From an uncultured Clostridium sp. (GTDB taxonomy: Bacteria > Bacillota > Clostridia > Lachnospirales > Lachnospiraceae), in contig UQMJ01000002.1 of the NCBI GenBank assembly GCA_900542035.1, positions 1-64,000 of the forward strand: a stretch of DNA of 64,000 nucleotides, read 5' to 3'. The position numbers were made by a program, and so were the translations under genes. Positions 53,668 through 62,044 of this stretch are shown here, piece by piece. Numbering within the stretch: the first letter of the stretch is position 1; every line of letters starts with the position of its first letter. The notes beneath the pieces are model-generated. The model was not told the origin of the DNA. It was given only the letters and a program-made list of their open reading frames with translations, and ran no database searches.

Positions 53668-53779
53668 CGTTGTTATCGTCTCTTTCCGTTTATATTATTT
53701 CGTTTTTTAATAAACATATTTTTCGTTTATAGCATAGCATTTTTTGTAAACAAATGCACTACCTTTTTTGTAAATTTTT

Positions 53780-54037
53780 TTACTTTTTATCCATTTTCCT
53801 TCCTGGCGCAAATTCCTTCAGGTCAGAAACCATCTCCTCTGCTTCTTTCTGGGAATTTTCGTAAATGACCAGCTTCAGATCCGCCGCCTGGCTGATGGCC
53901 AGCGCCCCCATTAACGATTTGGCGTCTACTGCCCGATTGCCGCTGACTAAGTCTGCATTACAGGAAAACTGATTGACTTTCCGTACAAAATCGATGATGT
54001 CCTGAGTCTGTTTAAATCCCACTGCTACTTCTACCAT
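53780..54037 (-). CDS. HPr-like protein lacking the phospho-histidine
   Basis: The 85-residue protein follows the HPr fold pattern: a beta strand, helix, then NADLVSGNRAVDAKSLMGALAIS, which aligns with the regulatory serine segment (AKSLMG) of HPr, and a final helix (KEAEEMVSDLKEF). The GxHARPA loop with the phospho-histidine is missing; the same place reads GFKQTQDI. It therefore cannot pass phosphate from enzyme I, but could be a Ser-phosphorylated or regulatory homologue (Crh-like in logic). ATG follows GGGAG. It stands alone. Confidence 0.8.
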   Translation of the reverse strand: MVEVAVGFKQTQDIIDFVRKVNQFSCNADLVSGNRAVDAKSLMGALAISQAADLKLVIYENSQKEAEEMVSDLKEFAPGRKMDKK

Positions 54038-54203
54038 AACAAAGTCTCCCTTCTCTAAAACCTTATAACTCGTTAAAAGAAGTATTTCCAGCTTTATCCA
54101 GAATAAACAACTTTTTCTTTCGTTTTTTGTTAGATTTTCCTTCGAAATTGTTTATTTTGATTTTAGAAAATGGCCATATTCTGCACACAATTGTTTTGTA
54201 TAG

Positions 54204-54460
54204 TATAATCATCAAGCAGATGATTGACAGCTACAAAGATGCATCCAGTCACTGCCGGCAAGATTACCAGGTATGGGATTTTGCGAAAACCTGAGGCCGG
54301 CGGCAACCAGCGCGCACCCGTTGCCGGACTCGACAAAAAATAAGAGCCACCTGAGAATTATCCCAAATGGCCATTATATACATAAAGATACCTACCTATT
54401 TCATTATTTACTACCCCCTTTCAAAAGGAGCTGCCCCCGCAGCTCCTTATTTCTTTTCCT
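54204..54460 (+). ncRNA. Probable free-standing structured RNA of about 245 nt
   Basis: A 425-base gap without a coding frame holds a TATAAT (54204-54209) with a weak TGCACA 16 bases upstream, then a GC-rich structured core and an intrinsic terminator. The core has CGGCAAC/GTTGCCG with a 12-base loop, GCCGG/CCGGC enclosing CAGGT/ACCTG, and TGGGAT (about 54275) that can pair with ATCCCA (about 54360) to form a pseudoknot. Its composition differs sharply from the AT-rich flanks. No gene follows before the terminator, so it is not an mRNA leader. It does not match SRP, 6S, tmRNA or RNase P landmarks that I know; the raiA class (pseudoknotted RNA of about 200 nt common in Clostridia) is worth testing. 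Confidence 0.5.
54424..54458 (+). terminator. Terminator of the candidate structured RNA
   Basis: AAGGAGCTG pairs with CAGCTCCTT around CCCCCG and is followed by ATTTCTTTT. It lies just past the end of the convergent NUDIX gene. Confidence 0.8.
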
Positions 54461-54468
54461 GTGCTTGT

Positions 54469-54963
54469 TTAGATGCTCCATTCCTCTCCTAATGGCAGCT
54501 CCAGCTTTTTCCCATCCAGCACCGCTTCTTTGAGAGAATCTCCCTCATAGCGGAGTTTCAGGGAAAAGAACGGGGCATTTTCTTTTAACAGTTTCATAAA
54601 AATCCGATCGCCTTCCCAAAGGTTTAAGCTTCCAATCCGGCTCTTTTCCACCCATTCCAGCTTTCCTTCCTTGCAGTCTGTCATCTCGCCTTCCCAGCCG
54701 TCTGCCGTATACAGACACATATATTCGGAAGTGGTTTCATCCGGAATAAAGGTTACCAGCCCTCGAAACCGGTAAGAAGTAAGGGTCAGTCCCGTTTCTT
54801 CTTTTGCCTCCCGCAAAAGACATTCTTCCGGACTTTCAATCCCTTCAAAATGGCCGCCGATTCCAATCCACTTATCTTTATTTACGTCATGTTTTTTGCT
54901 GATCCGGTGAAGCATCAGATATTGATCCTCTTTCTCCAGATAGCACAATGTAGTTAATTCCAT
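54469..54963 (-). CDS. NUDIX hydrolase (8-oxo-dGTPase-like)
   Basis: The 164-residue protein has a full NUDIX box GGHFEGIESPEECLLREAKEETGL (G-x5-E-x7-REUxEExGU). The opening TTLCYLEKEDQYLMLHR and DKWIGIGGHFEG resemble MutT/YjhB-type enzymes that hydrolyse oxidised nucleotides. ATG at 54963 has an ideal GGAGG site, and both lie inside the coding end of the upstream MocR gene, an overlap of 77 bases. The two are translationally linked. Substrate unproven. Confidence 0.9.
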   Translation of the reverse strand: MELTTLCYLEKEDQYLMLHRISKKHDVNKDKWIGIGGHFEGIESPEECLLREAKEETGLTLTSYRFRGLVTFIPDETTSEYMCLYTADGWEGEMTDCKEGKLEWVEKSRIGSLNLWEGDRIFMKLLKENAPFFSLKLRYEGDSLKEAVLDGKKLELPLGEEWSI

Positions 54964-56392
54964 TGGTTTCCTCCTTCCAGGCCTCATTTAAAAGGCCAGC
55001 TCCTTCTTCTATCTCTTCCTGGGTAAGGGTCGCGTAACCCAGAACAAGGGTAGACGAATCTTGTTTCCCATCTTCTGAAATAAAATAGGACGATAAACCG
55101 TATACCCGAACCCCTTTTTCTGCTGCCAGCCGGATCAGAGTTTCTTCTTCCAGCCCCTGTTTATGTTTCAGCAATACGTGAAGCCCCGCGTGTTCCCCAT
55201 AGATGGTAAACCGGTCTTCCAGCTTTTTCAGCGCTCCTAAAAGAACGTCGTGCTTTCCCTTATATACTGCCCGCATCCGGTTCAAATGCCGCTCATAATG
55301 GCCTTTTACCAGAAACTGGTACAGCACGTTCTGGTCAATTCTAGATACGGTAGACGAATAAAAAGACGCCTTTTTTTCGTAAATTTCCAGAAGAGACGGC
55401 GGCAGTACCAGAAATCCAATCCGGATTGCCGGAGCAATGGACTTGGAAAATGTGCCGATGTAAATAACCCTTCCTTTCTGATCCATTCCCTGAAGAGCCG
55501 GAATCGGCATTCCCTTATAACGGAATTCACTGTCATAGTCGTCTTCTATCAAATACCGTCCTTCCTGTTCATAGGCCCAGTTTAAAAGCTCCTGCCGCCG
55601 CTTTACCGGCATGACAATGCCGGTAGGATATTGGTGGGAAGGCATCACATAGGCCACGTCTGCCCCGCTTTTTCGCAGCAGGGCCGTCCGCATCCCGTAT
55701 TTGTCCATATGGATCGGACACACCGGATATCCCTGCCCGCTGAGCACTCGGTAAGCCTGTTTATAAGTTGGGTCTTCCATGGCAATCCGATGGCCGTCTC
55801 CCAACACTCTGGAAAGAAGCATCAGCAGATATTCGCTTCCAGCCCCTACAATAATCTGCTCTGCCCTGCAGTTCACGCCTCTGGCAGAATGAAGGTAGGA
55901 ACGGATTGCTTCCCGAAGGGGCATCTCTCCCCTGGGATCTCCGGCTCCAAACATTTCCCGATTGTCGTCTACCAGGGTATCTCTGTTTAACTTTCTCCAG
56001 ACGCCAAAGGGAAAATTTTCCAGGTCAATTCCCCTGGGGGAAAAATCAATGCTTCCCTTCCACTCTGACCGGCGTTCTTCTTCCTTGCTGCACAAAACCC
56101 CTTCTGTCCGCGTTCCGGCCTGCCCCTCTTCCAGCTTGAACAGTCCTTCTGTATCTGCAATAAAACACCCTTTGTACGGCACCGTTTCCATATAACCTTC
56201 TGCCGACAGCTGATCGTAGGCTAACTGGACGGTACTGCGGCTGACTTTTAAGTTTTCCGACAAAATCCGACTGGATGGAAGCCGCTCTCCTGCCTTTAAA
56301 TTCCCTTTCCGGATTTCTTCACGGATAAACCGGTAAATCTGTTCATACATCGGCGTCTGGGAACGCCCGTCCAACGGCACCAGAAGTTCCAT
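54887..56392 (-). CDS. MocR-family (GntR-aminotransferase) PLP-dependent regulator
   Basis: The 501-residue protein joins a GntR winged helix (about 10-80: TPMYEQIYRFIREEIRKGNLKAGERLPSSR) to a fold-type I aminotransferase domain with the PLP lysine in GTFSKSIAPAIRIG near 320 and YLIEDDYDSEFRY. Relatives include PdxR (pyridoxal control) and GabR. It may regulate vitamin B6 or amino-acid genes, yet no pdxST is near. The last 25 residues overlap the NUDIX gene and look non-conserved. ATG follows GGGAGG. Confidence 0.92.
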   Translation of the reverse strand: MELLVPLDGRSQTPMYEQIYRFIREEIRKGNLKAGERLPSSRILSENLKVSRSTVQLAYDQLSAEGYMETVPYKGCFIADTEGLFKLEEGQAGTRTEGVLCSKEEERRSEWKGSIDFSPRGIDLENFPFGVWRKLNRDTLVDDNREMFGAGDPRGEMPLREAIRSYLHSARGVNCRAEQIIVGAGSEYLLMLLSRVLGDGHRIAMEDPTYKQAYRVLSGQGYPVCPIHMDKYGMRTALLRKSGADVAYVMPSHQYPTGIVMPVKRRQELLNWAYEQEGRYLIEDDYDSEFRYKGMPIPALQGMDQKGRVIYIGTFSKSIAPAIRIGFLVLPPSLLEIYEKKASFYSSTVSRIDQNVLYQFLVKGHYERHLNRMRAVYKGKHDVLLGALKKLEDRFTIYGEHAGLHVLLKHKQGLEEETLIRLAAEKGVRVYGLSSYFISEDGKQDSSTLVLGYATLTQEEIEEGAGLLNEAWKEETNGINYIVLSGERGSISDASPDQQKT

Positions 56393-56458
56393 GTTCTTCC
56401 TCCCTTTTTCCTGTGTCTGTGTACAAATCCCCTGTACGCAGCAAAACTCTGCAAATAC

Positions 56459-56513
56459 AAAAAGACCTTACGGAACAAGCAGTCATCCTGCGTCTTTCCC
56501 GTCGGCCTTTTTA
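56459..56513 (-). terminator. Probable glnS terminator
   Basis: On the minus strand AAAAAGGCCGACGG can pair imperfectly with CCGTAAGGTCTTTTT, ending in T5. Confidence 0.45.
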
Positions 56514-56559
56514 TTGATTTAGGACTTTTTTCCAGTTCTCTGCCGTCCTGAATCGTTAC

Positions 56560-58254
56560 TTATTTATTAATCTTAAAGGAACTCTTTAAGGAAACAATCC
56601 GGTTAAATACCGGCTGTTCCAGAGTACTGTCTTTGCAGTCTACGCAGAAATAACCGTTTCTCATAAACTGGAAGCTGTCGTAAGCTTTGGCGTCTTTTAA
56701 TGCCGGCTCTACGTAGCAGTCTTTGATAATCGTCAGGGAATTCGGATTTAAGTTTAATGTGCCGTCAGCATTTAACTTGCCCTTTTCCTCGTCTACAATG
56801 TTCTCATATAACCGGCATTCTACTTTTTCAGCCGTATGGGCAGCAACCCAGTGGATGGTTCCTTTTACCTTCCGTCCGGTAAAGCCGGAACCGCTCTTGG
56901 TCTCCGGATCATAGGTACAGTGAACAACGGTCACATTGCCGTTTTCATCTTTTTCACATCCGGTACAAGTTACAAAGTAAGCGCCCATCAGACGTACTTC
57001 ATTGCCTGGGAACAGACGGAAATACTTCTTTGGCGGTTCTTCCATAAAGTCTTCCCGCTCAATGTACAGCTCTCTTCCAAATGGTACCAGACGTTCGCCC
57101 AGGGCCTCGTTTTCCAGGTTATTAGGGATAGAGAGTTCTTCGGTCTGGCCTTTTGGATAGTTGTCGATTACCAGCTTTACCGGATCCAATACCGCCATCA
57201 TTCTGGCCTTTTTCAGCTTTAAGTCTTCGCGGATACAGTATTCCAGCATTGCATAGTCTACAGAGCTGTTGGCCTTGGAAACGCCTACTAAATCTACAAA
57301 CATCTTTAGGGATTCCGGCGTATATCCTCTTCTGCGCAGAGCTGCGATGGTAACCAGACGCGGATCGTCCCAGCCGTCTACAATGCCGTCTTCCACCAGC
57401 TTTTTGATGTAGCGCTTACCGGTTACCACATTGGTCAGATACAGCTTTGCAAACTCAATCTGCCTTGGCGGATTTTCAAATTCGCACTCCTTTACCACCC
57501 AGTCATACAGCGGACGGTGATCTTCAAATTCCAGGGTACAGATGGAGTGGGTAATGTGCTCAATGGCATCCTCAATCGGATGGGCAAAGTCGTACATCGG
57601 GTAAATGCACCACTTATTGCCGGTATTGTGATGCTCCATGCGGGCTACACGGTAAATAACCGGATCCCTCATGTTGATATTAGGAGATGCCATATCGATC
57701 TTAGCGCGCAGCACCTTCTCGCCGTCCTGGTACTTTCCTGCTCTCATCTCTTCAAAAAGAGTCAGGTTTTCTTCAATGGTACGGTTGCGGTACGGGCTTT
57801 CCTTGCCAGGAGTGGTAAAGTCGCCGCGATATTCGCGAATCTGCTCTGCGGTCAAATCGCAGACAAAGGCTTTTCCTTTTTTGATCAGCTTAACTGCGCA
57901 TTCATACATCTGTTCAAAGTAGTTGGATGCAAAGAATAAACGATCTTCAAAATCTGCTCCCAGCCACTTTACATCTGCAATAATGGACTCAACAAATTCG
58001 GTCTTCTCCTTAGTCGGATTGGTATCGTCAAAGCGAAGGTTAAACTTGCCGCCGTATTCTTTTGCCAGTCCGTAGTTCAATAAAATGGACTTGGCGTGTC
58101 CAATATGCAGGTAACCGTTTGGCTCCGGCGGAAAACGGGTCTGCACATGATTGTAAACGCCTTCTGCTAAATCTTTATCTATTTCCTGCTCAATAAAGTG
58201 TTTGGAAACTGCTTCTTTTTCCTCTGCTTCTGGTGCGAGATTTTTTTCTTCCAT
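56560..58254 (-). CDS. glnS: Glutaminyl-tRNA synthetase
   Basis: The 564-residue class I synthetase has FPPEPNGYLHIGHAKS (HIGH motif), the Gln/Glu active-site block LRFDDTNP and the acceptor-binding region EHITHSICTLEFEDHRPLYDW. Where enteric GlnRS has the MSKRKL (KMSKS) loop, this one reads TGKRYIKKL before VEDGIVDGWDDPR. Two C-terminal anticodon-binding barrels follow. ATG at 58254 stands eight bases after GGAGG; ATG 58269 overlaps that site. It has its own promoter although it follows the MATE gene by 30 bases. Confidence 0.96.
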   Translation of the reverse strand: MEEKNLAPEAEEKEAVSKHFIEQEIDKDLAEGVYNHVQTRFPPEPNGYLHIGHAKSILLNYGLAKEYGGKFNLRFDDTNPTKEKTEFVESIIADVKWLGADFEDRLFFASNYFEQMYECAVKLIKKGKAFVCDLTAEQIREYRGDFTTPGKESPYRNRTIEENLTLFEEMRAGKYQDGEKVLRAKIDMASPNINMRDPVIYRVARMEHHNTGNKWCIYPMYDFAHPIEDAIEHITHSICTLEFEDHRPLYDWVVKECEFENPPRQIEFAKLYLTNVVTGKRYIKKLVEDGIVDGWDDPRLVTIAALRRRGYTPESLKMFVDLVGVSKANSSVDYAMLEYCIREDLKLKKARMMAVLDPVKLVIDNYPKGQTEELSIPNNLENEALGERLVPFGRELYIEREDFMEEPPKKYFRLFPGNEVRLMGAYFVTCTGCEKDENGNVTVVHCTYDPETKSGSGFTGRKVKGTIHWVAAHTAEKVECRLYENIVDEEKGKLNADGTLNLNPNSLTIIKDCYVEPALKDAKAYDSFQFMRNGYFCVDCKDSTLEQPVFNRIVSLKSSFKINK

Positions 58255-58284
58255 TCCTAAATCCTCCATAGTCTGAATTGCTTT

Positions 58285-59655
58285 TCAGTATAGCACATGG
58301 CCGGAAAAACGGCAAGACTTTTCCCTGCCTGCCGACTCCATATAACACAAATAAGCAACGCAGATTACGATCTGCAAAAGACTGGATACCGGTACTGCAA
58401 GCCCAATTCCAAACAAAGAAATTCCAGGAATCCGGCTCATCAGATAGGAAACCGGAATCCGGACTGCAAACGCCCCTGCAAGTCCCTGGAGCATAACAAA
58501 TACCGTCTTTCCGCAGCCGTTAAAATAACCGGAAAAACAGAACGAAAAGGCTGTAAAAATACAGTCGATGGCATACGCTCTTAAGTAATCAGCCGCAGCC
58601 GCAATCACTGCCTCATCCCTGGAAAACAGTCCTGTCAGGATGTCCCCGTGGAAAAATGATACATAGGCCATAATCAGGCCTGCTGCCACAGAAGAAGCAA
58701 TTCCGCAAAGCAAAGCCTTTTTTGCCCGTTCCGGCTTTTTTGCTCCGATATTCTGGGCTACAAAGGCAGACATGGCCTGGGAATACGCCGATGGAACCAG
58801 CATAATAAAGGCGCATAATTTCTCCGCTACTCCAATGCCTGCAGACGCTACCACTCCCAGAGAATTGACAATGGCAATGATTACCAGAAACGATACGCTT
58901 ACCAGCAAATCCTGCAAGGCAATCGGCAGTCCCAATACCACAATCCGGCCAATGATTTTTTTGTCAAACCGGATGGAGCTTCTGCTGAATTCAAACGGAA
59001 GCGTTTTCTTTCGGATAATCAGAACAGACATCGCTACACTGAAGGCCTGAGCAAATACGGTGGCATAAGCTGCTCCTGCTACGCCCATGTGAAAAACGCC
59101 TACCAGCAAAAGATCTCCTGCTATATTGAAAAGACAGGCAATGGCTACCGTAATCAGAGGCATTTTGGAATCCCCGATTCCACGGAATATGCTTCCCAGC
59201 ACATTATAGGCAACAATAAAAACCGTACCTGCAGAACAAATCCGCACATAAGAGACGGTCTGCGCAAACGCTTCCTTTGGAGCCTGCATCCAGCCGGACA
59301 TCGGGCCGGCCAAAAAAATCATCAGAATCGTTACCCCAATGGTTACCACAGAAAACAGGCAGATTCCGCTTCCAATAACAGCTCCAGCTTCATCCGGCCG
59401 TTTTTCTCCAATCTTCTGGGCTGCCAGGACCGTAATCCCCATAGACAGCCCGACAATCACTACGGTTACCGTATGCATTACCTGGCTTCCTGTGGACACC
59501 GCCGATACGTCTGTCGAAGTACCGAACTGCCCCACAATCAGCAAATCGACCGCCCCGTACATGGCCTGAAGAAATAAGGCCAAAAGTACCGGCAGCGCAA
59601 ACCGAAGCAGCGGAGTTAATATCTTTCCTTCTGTAAAACTCGTCTGTTCTTTCAT
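58285..59655 (-). CDS. MATE-family efflux transporter (second copy)
   Basis: The 456-residue protein has twelve predicted spans and MATE blocks near the start (LRFALPVLLALFLQAMYGAVDLLIVGQFG) and in the second half (GIGVAEKLCAFIMLVPSAYSQAMSAFVAQN). It differs clearly from the MATE protein at 8.1 kb and has no neighbouring TetR gene. Instead its leader carries a terminator-like hairpin after a strong promoter, which suggests transcription attenuation. Substrate unknown. Confidence 0.92.
   Translation of the reverse strand: MKEQTSFTEGKILTPLLRFALPVLLALFLQAMYGAVDLLIVGQFGTSTDVSAVSTGSQVMHTVTVVIVGLSMGITVLAAQKIGEKRPDEAGAVIGSGICLFSVVTIGVTILMIFLAGPMSGWMQAPKEAFAQTVSYVRICSAGTVFIVAYNVLGSIFRGIGDSKMPLITVAIACLFNIAGDLLLVGVFHMGVAGAAYATVFAQAFSVAMSVLIIRKKTLPFEFSRSSIRFDKKIIGRIVVLGLPIALQDLLVSVSFLVIIAIVNSLGVVASAGIGVAEKLCAFIMLVPSAYSQAMSAFVAQNIGAKKPERAKKALLCGIASSVAAGLIMAYVSFFHGDILTGLFSRDEAVIAAAADYLRAYAIDCIFTAFSFCFSGYFNGCGKTVFVMLQGLAGAFAVRIPVSYLMSRIPGISLFGIGLAVPVSSLLQIVICVAYLCYMESAGREKSCRFSGHVLY
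58287..58315 (-). promoter_or_regulatory. glnS promoter
   Basis: On the minus strand TTGCCG (58310-58315) and TATACT (58287-58292) are 17 bases apart, with TGC before the -10. It overlaps the end of the MATE gene. Confidence 0.75.
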
Positions 59656-59715
59656 TCTCGTATCCCCTTTTGTACTTTATTCTATATAGATAGCAATCTT
59701 TGAAAGGACTAAGCA

Positions 59716-59768
59716 AAAAGCCGGATAAAACACCAGGAATCCATCTTTCCTGACATCTTATCCGGCTA
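59716..59768 (-). terminator. Attenuator-like terminator in the MATE leader
   Basis: On the minus strand AGCCGGATAA pairs with TTATCCGGCT, with an inner CAGGA/TCCTG stem, followed by TTTTT. A preceding GGCT-N8-AGCC can capture the 5' arm as an antiterminator. Confidence 0.7.
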
Positions 59769-59796
59769 AGTATCCAGCCCTCCGATGAGTACGTTC

Positions 59797-59825
59797 AGTC
59801 TAACATTTGTGTACAGCTTTGTCAA
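59797..59825 (-). promoter_or_regulatory. Promoter of the MATE gene at 58.3 kb
   Basis: On the minus strand TTGACA (59820-59825) and TAGACT (59797-59802) are 17 bases apart. A GGAGGG with a very short open frame lies at the start of the transcript. Confidence 0.8.
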
Positions 59826-59944
59826 CATTCTTCAAAAAAATCTTACAATTTGTTCACATTTTTTCTATAGATTGCTCATATTTGCCTTGTATACTCATTC
59901 TTGTAAAGCAGATAGCTGTTAAAACTTTTTTTCATAATACCTTA

Positions 59945-59973
59945 AAAGCCGGCAGGATACCCTGACCGGCTTC
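59945..59973 (-). terminator. Terminator of the murQ-kinase-heparinase operon
   Basis: AAGCCGG and CCGGCTT pair perfectly around a 13-base loop, followed by TTTAAGG on the minus strand. Confidence 0.7.
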
Positions 59974-60013
59974 CTCCCCCTTTATAGGGATCCGATACTG
60001 AAAAAGGCTCTCC

Positions 60014-62026
60014 TTAACAAAGATGGACCGTATACTCTTTCTTTCCAGCAGTTTCCTGGATTTCAATATTGAATCTCTTACCGTCTGTCTGAAAGGAAAC
60101 TCCTTTAATAACTTCTTCCTCTTTCCAGCTTTCTATGATATGTACAGCCAGAACCCGTTCTCCTGTCCGCCTTTCTAAAAGATAATTCAGTTCCTGGACC
60201 GATGGGTTATCCGGTCCTTTTGCAGTAATTACTGTCTGGCCATTTCCCATTCCATAAATAGAAGTCCTGCACCCTCCTGTCTGATATACATTTTTATAAA
60301 CGCTTCCCGAATCGATTGTATGCATTCTGGCATCATGAAGGTATTTCAATGGTTTTTTTACAAAATAATCAGGCGGAAGCTCCTTCCCATCTGTTTTGAC
60401 AGAATCCGTTTTTTCTTCTATCTTTTCTCCGATTATGTGGAATATCCAGTCTGAATACAGGTTTTCTGGGACTCCGTCTGCCAGAAACACATCTATCCAG
60501 TATCGATCGGTCCAGATAATTTTCCTGCGCATTTTTACAGTTTTATAATTCTCTTCTGACCACTGGACAATCGTAAAACTATCCGGCATTTCATAGGGCG
60601 CTGTCCAGTCTGCCTCTGCCTCTACATAAACCGCACCCTCCCTCTCTTCATATCGGGTCAGCGTCCCATTCACAGGCGGCTGGTTTTCCTCTCCTATGGC
60701 CAGCGTATTGTGTGAAGCCGTATTTTTATAATAGTCATAATGCATACGGGCTCCATAGCCGGTTGTTCCCAAATCTCTTGCAACCGGCTCTCCATAAGCC
60801 ATATAACTCACTCCAAGTCTGTCGTAGTGATCGTGTTCTCCCCCGTAGCTGTCGTGTTTCAAAAGAAGATACCGGCTGTCCGGTCCTCTTAGAATCGTAT
60901 GGCCATATGTACCGACTTCTGTATGGTAATTTTCCAGCTTTATTTCTGCCGGTTCAATGGCGTCTGCCCCATATAAAAACGCTTCTAAATTATCTCTTTT
61001 TGTCCGCTGGTAGTAACTGTTCAGTACAAATGCCAGCTTTTCTCCTCCCAGCTCTCTGTAAGGAAATTCATACAGTTCCTTCATATATGCAAAATGGCCA
61101 TAATTGGTATCGTTCAGCATTGGCAGATCAAACTCGGAGTCCATATATCCACAGACCATTTCCAGCATCTTCCGGTAATTCGGATGATGAATATTACTAT
61201 ATTTTGTATGAATGGCAAATTTTTCAAACGCAAAGAAACTGGTCAGGGCATAAAAATGGTAACCAAATGCTCCTTCAAACCACATTTTATTTTCCAGCAT
61301 TCCATGTTCCAGCTGATATAAAATTCCATACTTTTCGTACATGGCGGCATGAACCAGTTCCGGCCTGTCAAACAAAATTCCAATGACTGCAATGGCGGAA
61401 TTAATAATCACTTCATGATTATGAATCTGGTTGTTGCGGTGCGCCATTAAAAACTCTGCTCCTGGCAGCAGCATATGATCGCGAATCAGCGTTTTCTCTT
61501 CTTCGCTCATACATTCCGATAATAGATCGTATGCCATAGCAAAGGTTCTTTGAAAATTCGCCTCATCCAGAGTCTGGGCTCCGGCCCGTCCTGGCCCGTT
61601 ATATGGAATATCTCCATGTACCTCATAATCCGGATAGTAAGCGGCATATTCTTTCATAATTTTAATCGCTTTGTCCGCATAAGCCTGTTCTCCTGTAGCC
61701 AGCCAGATTACTGCCATGGAAAATACGGCTTCATAGTTTTTCATATTGATGAGCCCCCACCAGGAACTGTCATACGGTTCTCCCGTAAACGTTTTTTTAC
61801 AGGACGGGCACCTATGACGATGCGGGCTCGTTCTGTCAAACTTCAATTTTACAGAACAATCGGGGCAGTAATAATAAAGTGTCCAGTTGGCAATTCCTCT
61901 TTTCGGTACAATGATTTCGCCATGAAAAATTTCGTCTGTTTCATTCTTTAACCGCTGAATCGTATCTGGGTAAAGGCTGCTGCGTTCCCGAAGCCTTTTT
62001 CTCTCATCAACTGTAAACTGAATCAT
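60014..62026 (-). CDS. Cytoplasmic heparinase II/III-family protein with embedded zinc ribbon
   Basis: The 670-residue protein has no signal peptide. After a short helical start comes CPDCSVKLKFDRTSPHRHRCPSC (about 54-76), a CxxC-x18-CxxC zinc-ribbon-like insertion. Residues about 90-380 form the alpha/alpha toroid expected of alginate/heparin lyases, with RNNQIHNHEVI as a likely catalytic Asn-His segment, and the C-terminal beta part carries YGGEHDHYDRLG. Family members eliminate uronic acid residues from oligosaccharides. The gene follows the kinase gene by 18 bases. A cytoplasmic lyase suggests oligosaccharides are imported first. Substrate is not settled. Confidence 0.82.
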   Translation of the reverse strand: MIQFTVDERKRLRERSSLYPDTIQRLKNETDEIFHGEIIVPKRGIANWTLYYYCPDCSVKLKFDRTSPHRHRCPSCKKTFTGEPYDSSWWGLINMKNYEAVFSMAVIWLATGEQAYADKAIKIMKEYAAYYPDYEVHGDIPYNGPGRAGAQTLDEANFQRTFAMAYDLLSECMSEEEKTLIRDHMLLPGAEFLMAHRNNQIHNHEVIINSAIAVIGILFDRPELVHAAMYEKYGILYQLEHGMLENKMWFEGAFGYHFYALTSFFAFEKFAIHTKYSNIHHPNYRKMLEMVCGYMDSEFDLPMLNDTNYGHFAYMKELYEFPYRELGGEKLAFVLNSYYQRTKRDNLEAFLYGADAIEPAEIKLENYHTEVGTYGHTILRGPDSRYLLLKHDSYGGEHDHYDRLGVSYMAYGEPVARDLGTTGYGARMHYDYYKNTASHNTLAIGEENQPPVNGTLTRYEEREGAVYVEAEADWTAPYEMPDSFTIVQWSEENYKTVKMRRKIIWTDRYWIDVFLADGVPENLYSDWIFHIIGEKIEEKTDSVKTDGKELPPDYFVKKPLKYLHDARMHTIDSGSVYKNVYQTGGCRTSIYGMGNGQTVITAKGPDNPSVQELNYLLERRTGERVLAVHIIESWKEEEVIKGVSFQTDGKRFNIEIQETAGKKEYTVHLC

Positions 62027-62044
62027 TTGTTTTCCCTTCTTTCC

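Noticed and set aside
54204..54460. SRP RNA, 6S RNA or tmRNA
   Set aside because: The conserved SRP apical loop, the 6S long-rod shape and the tmRNA tRNA-like ends are not recognisable.
58255..58320. T-box leader for glnS
   Set aside because: Only about 30 bases separate the promoter -10 from the start; no GGUGGNACCGCG element or terminator is present.
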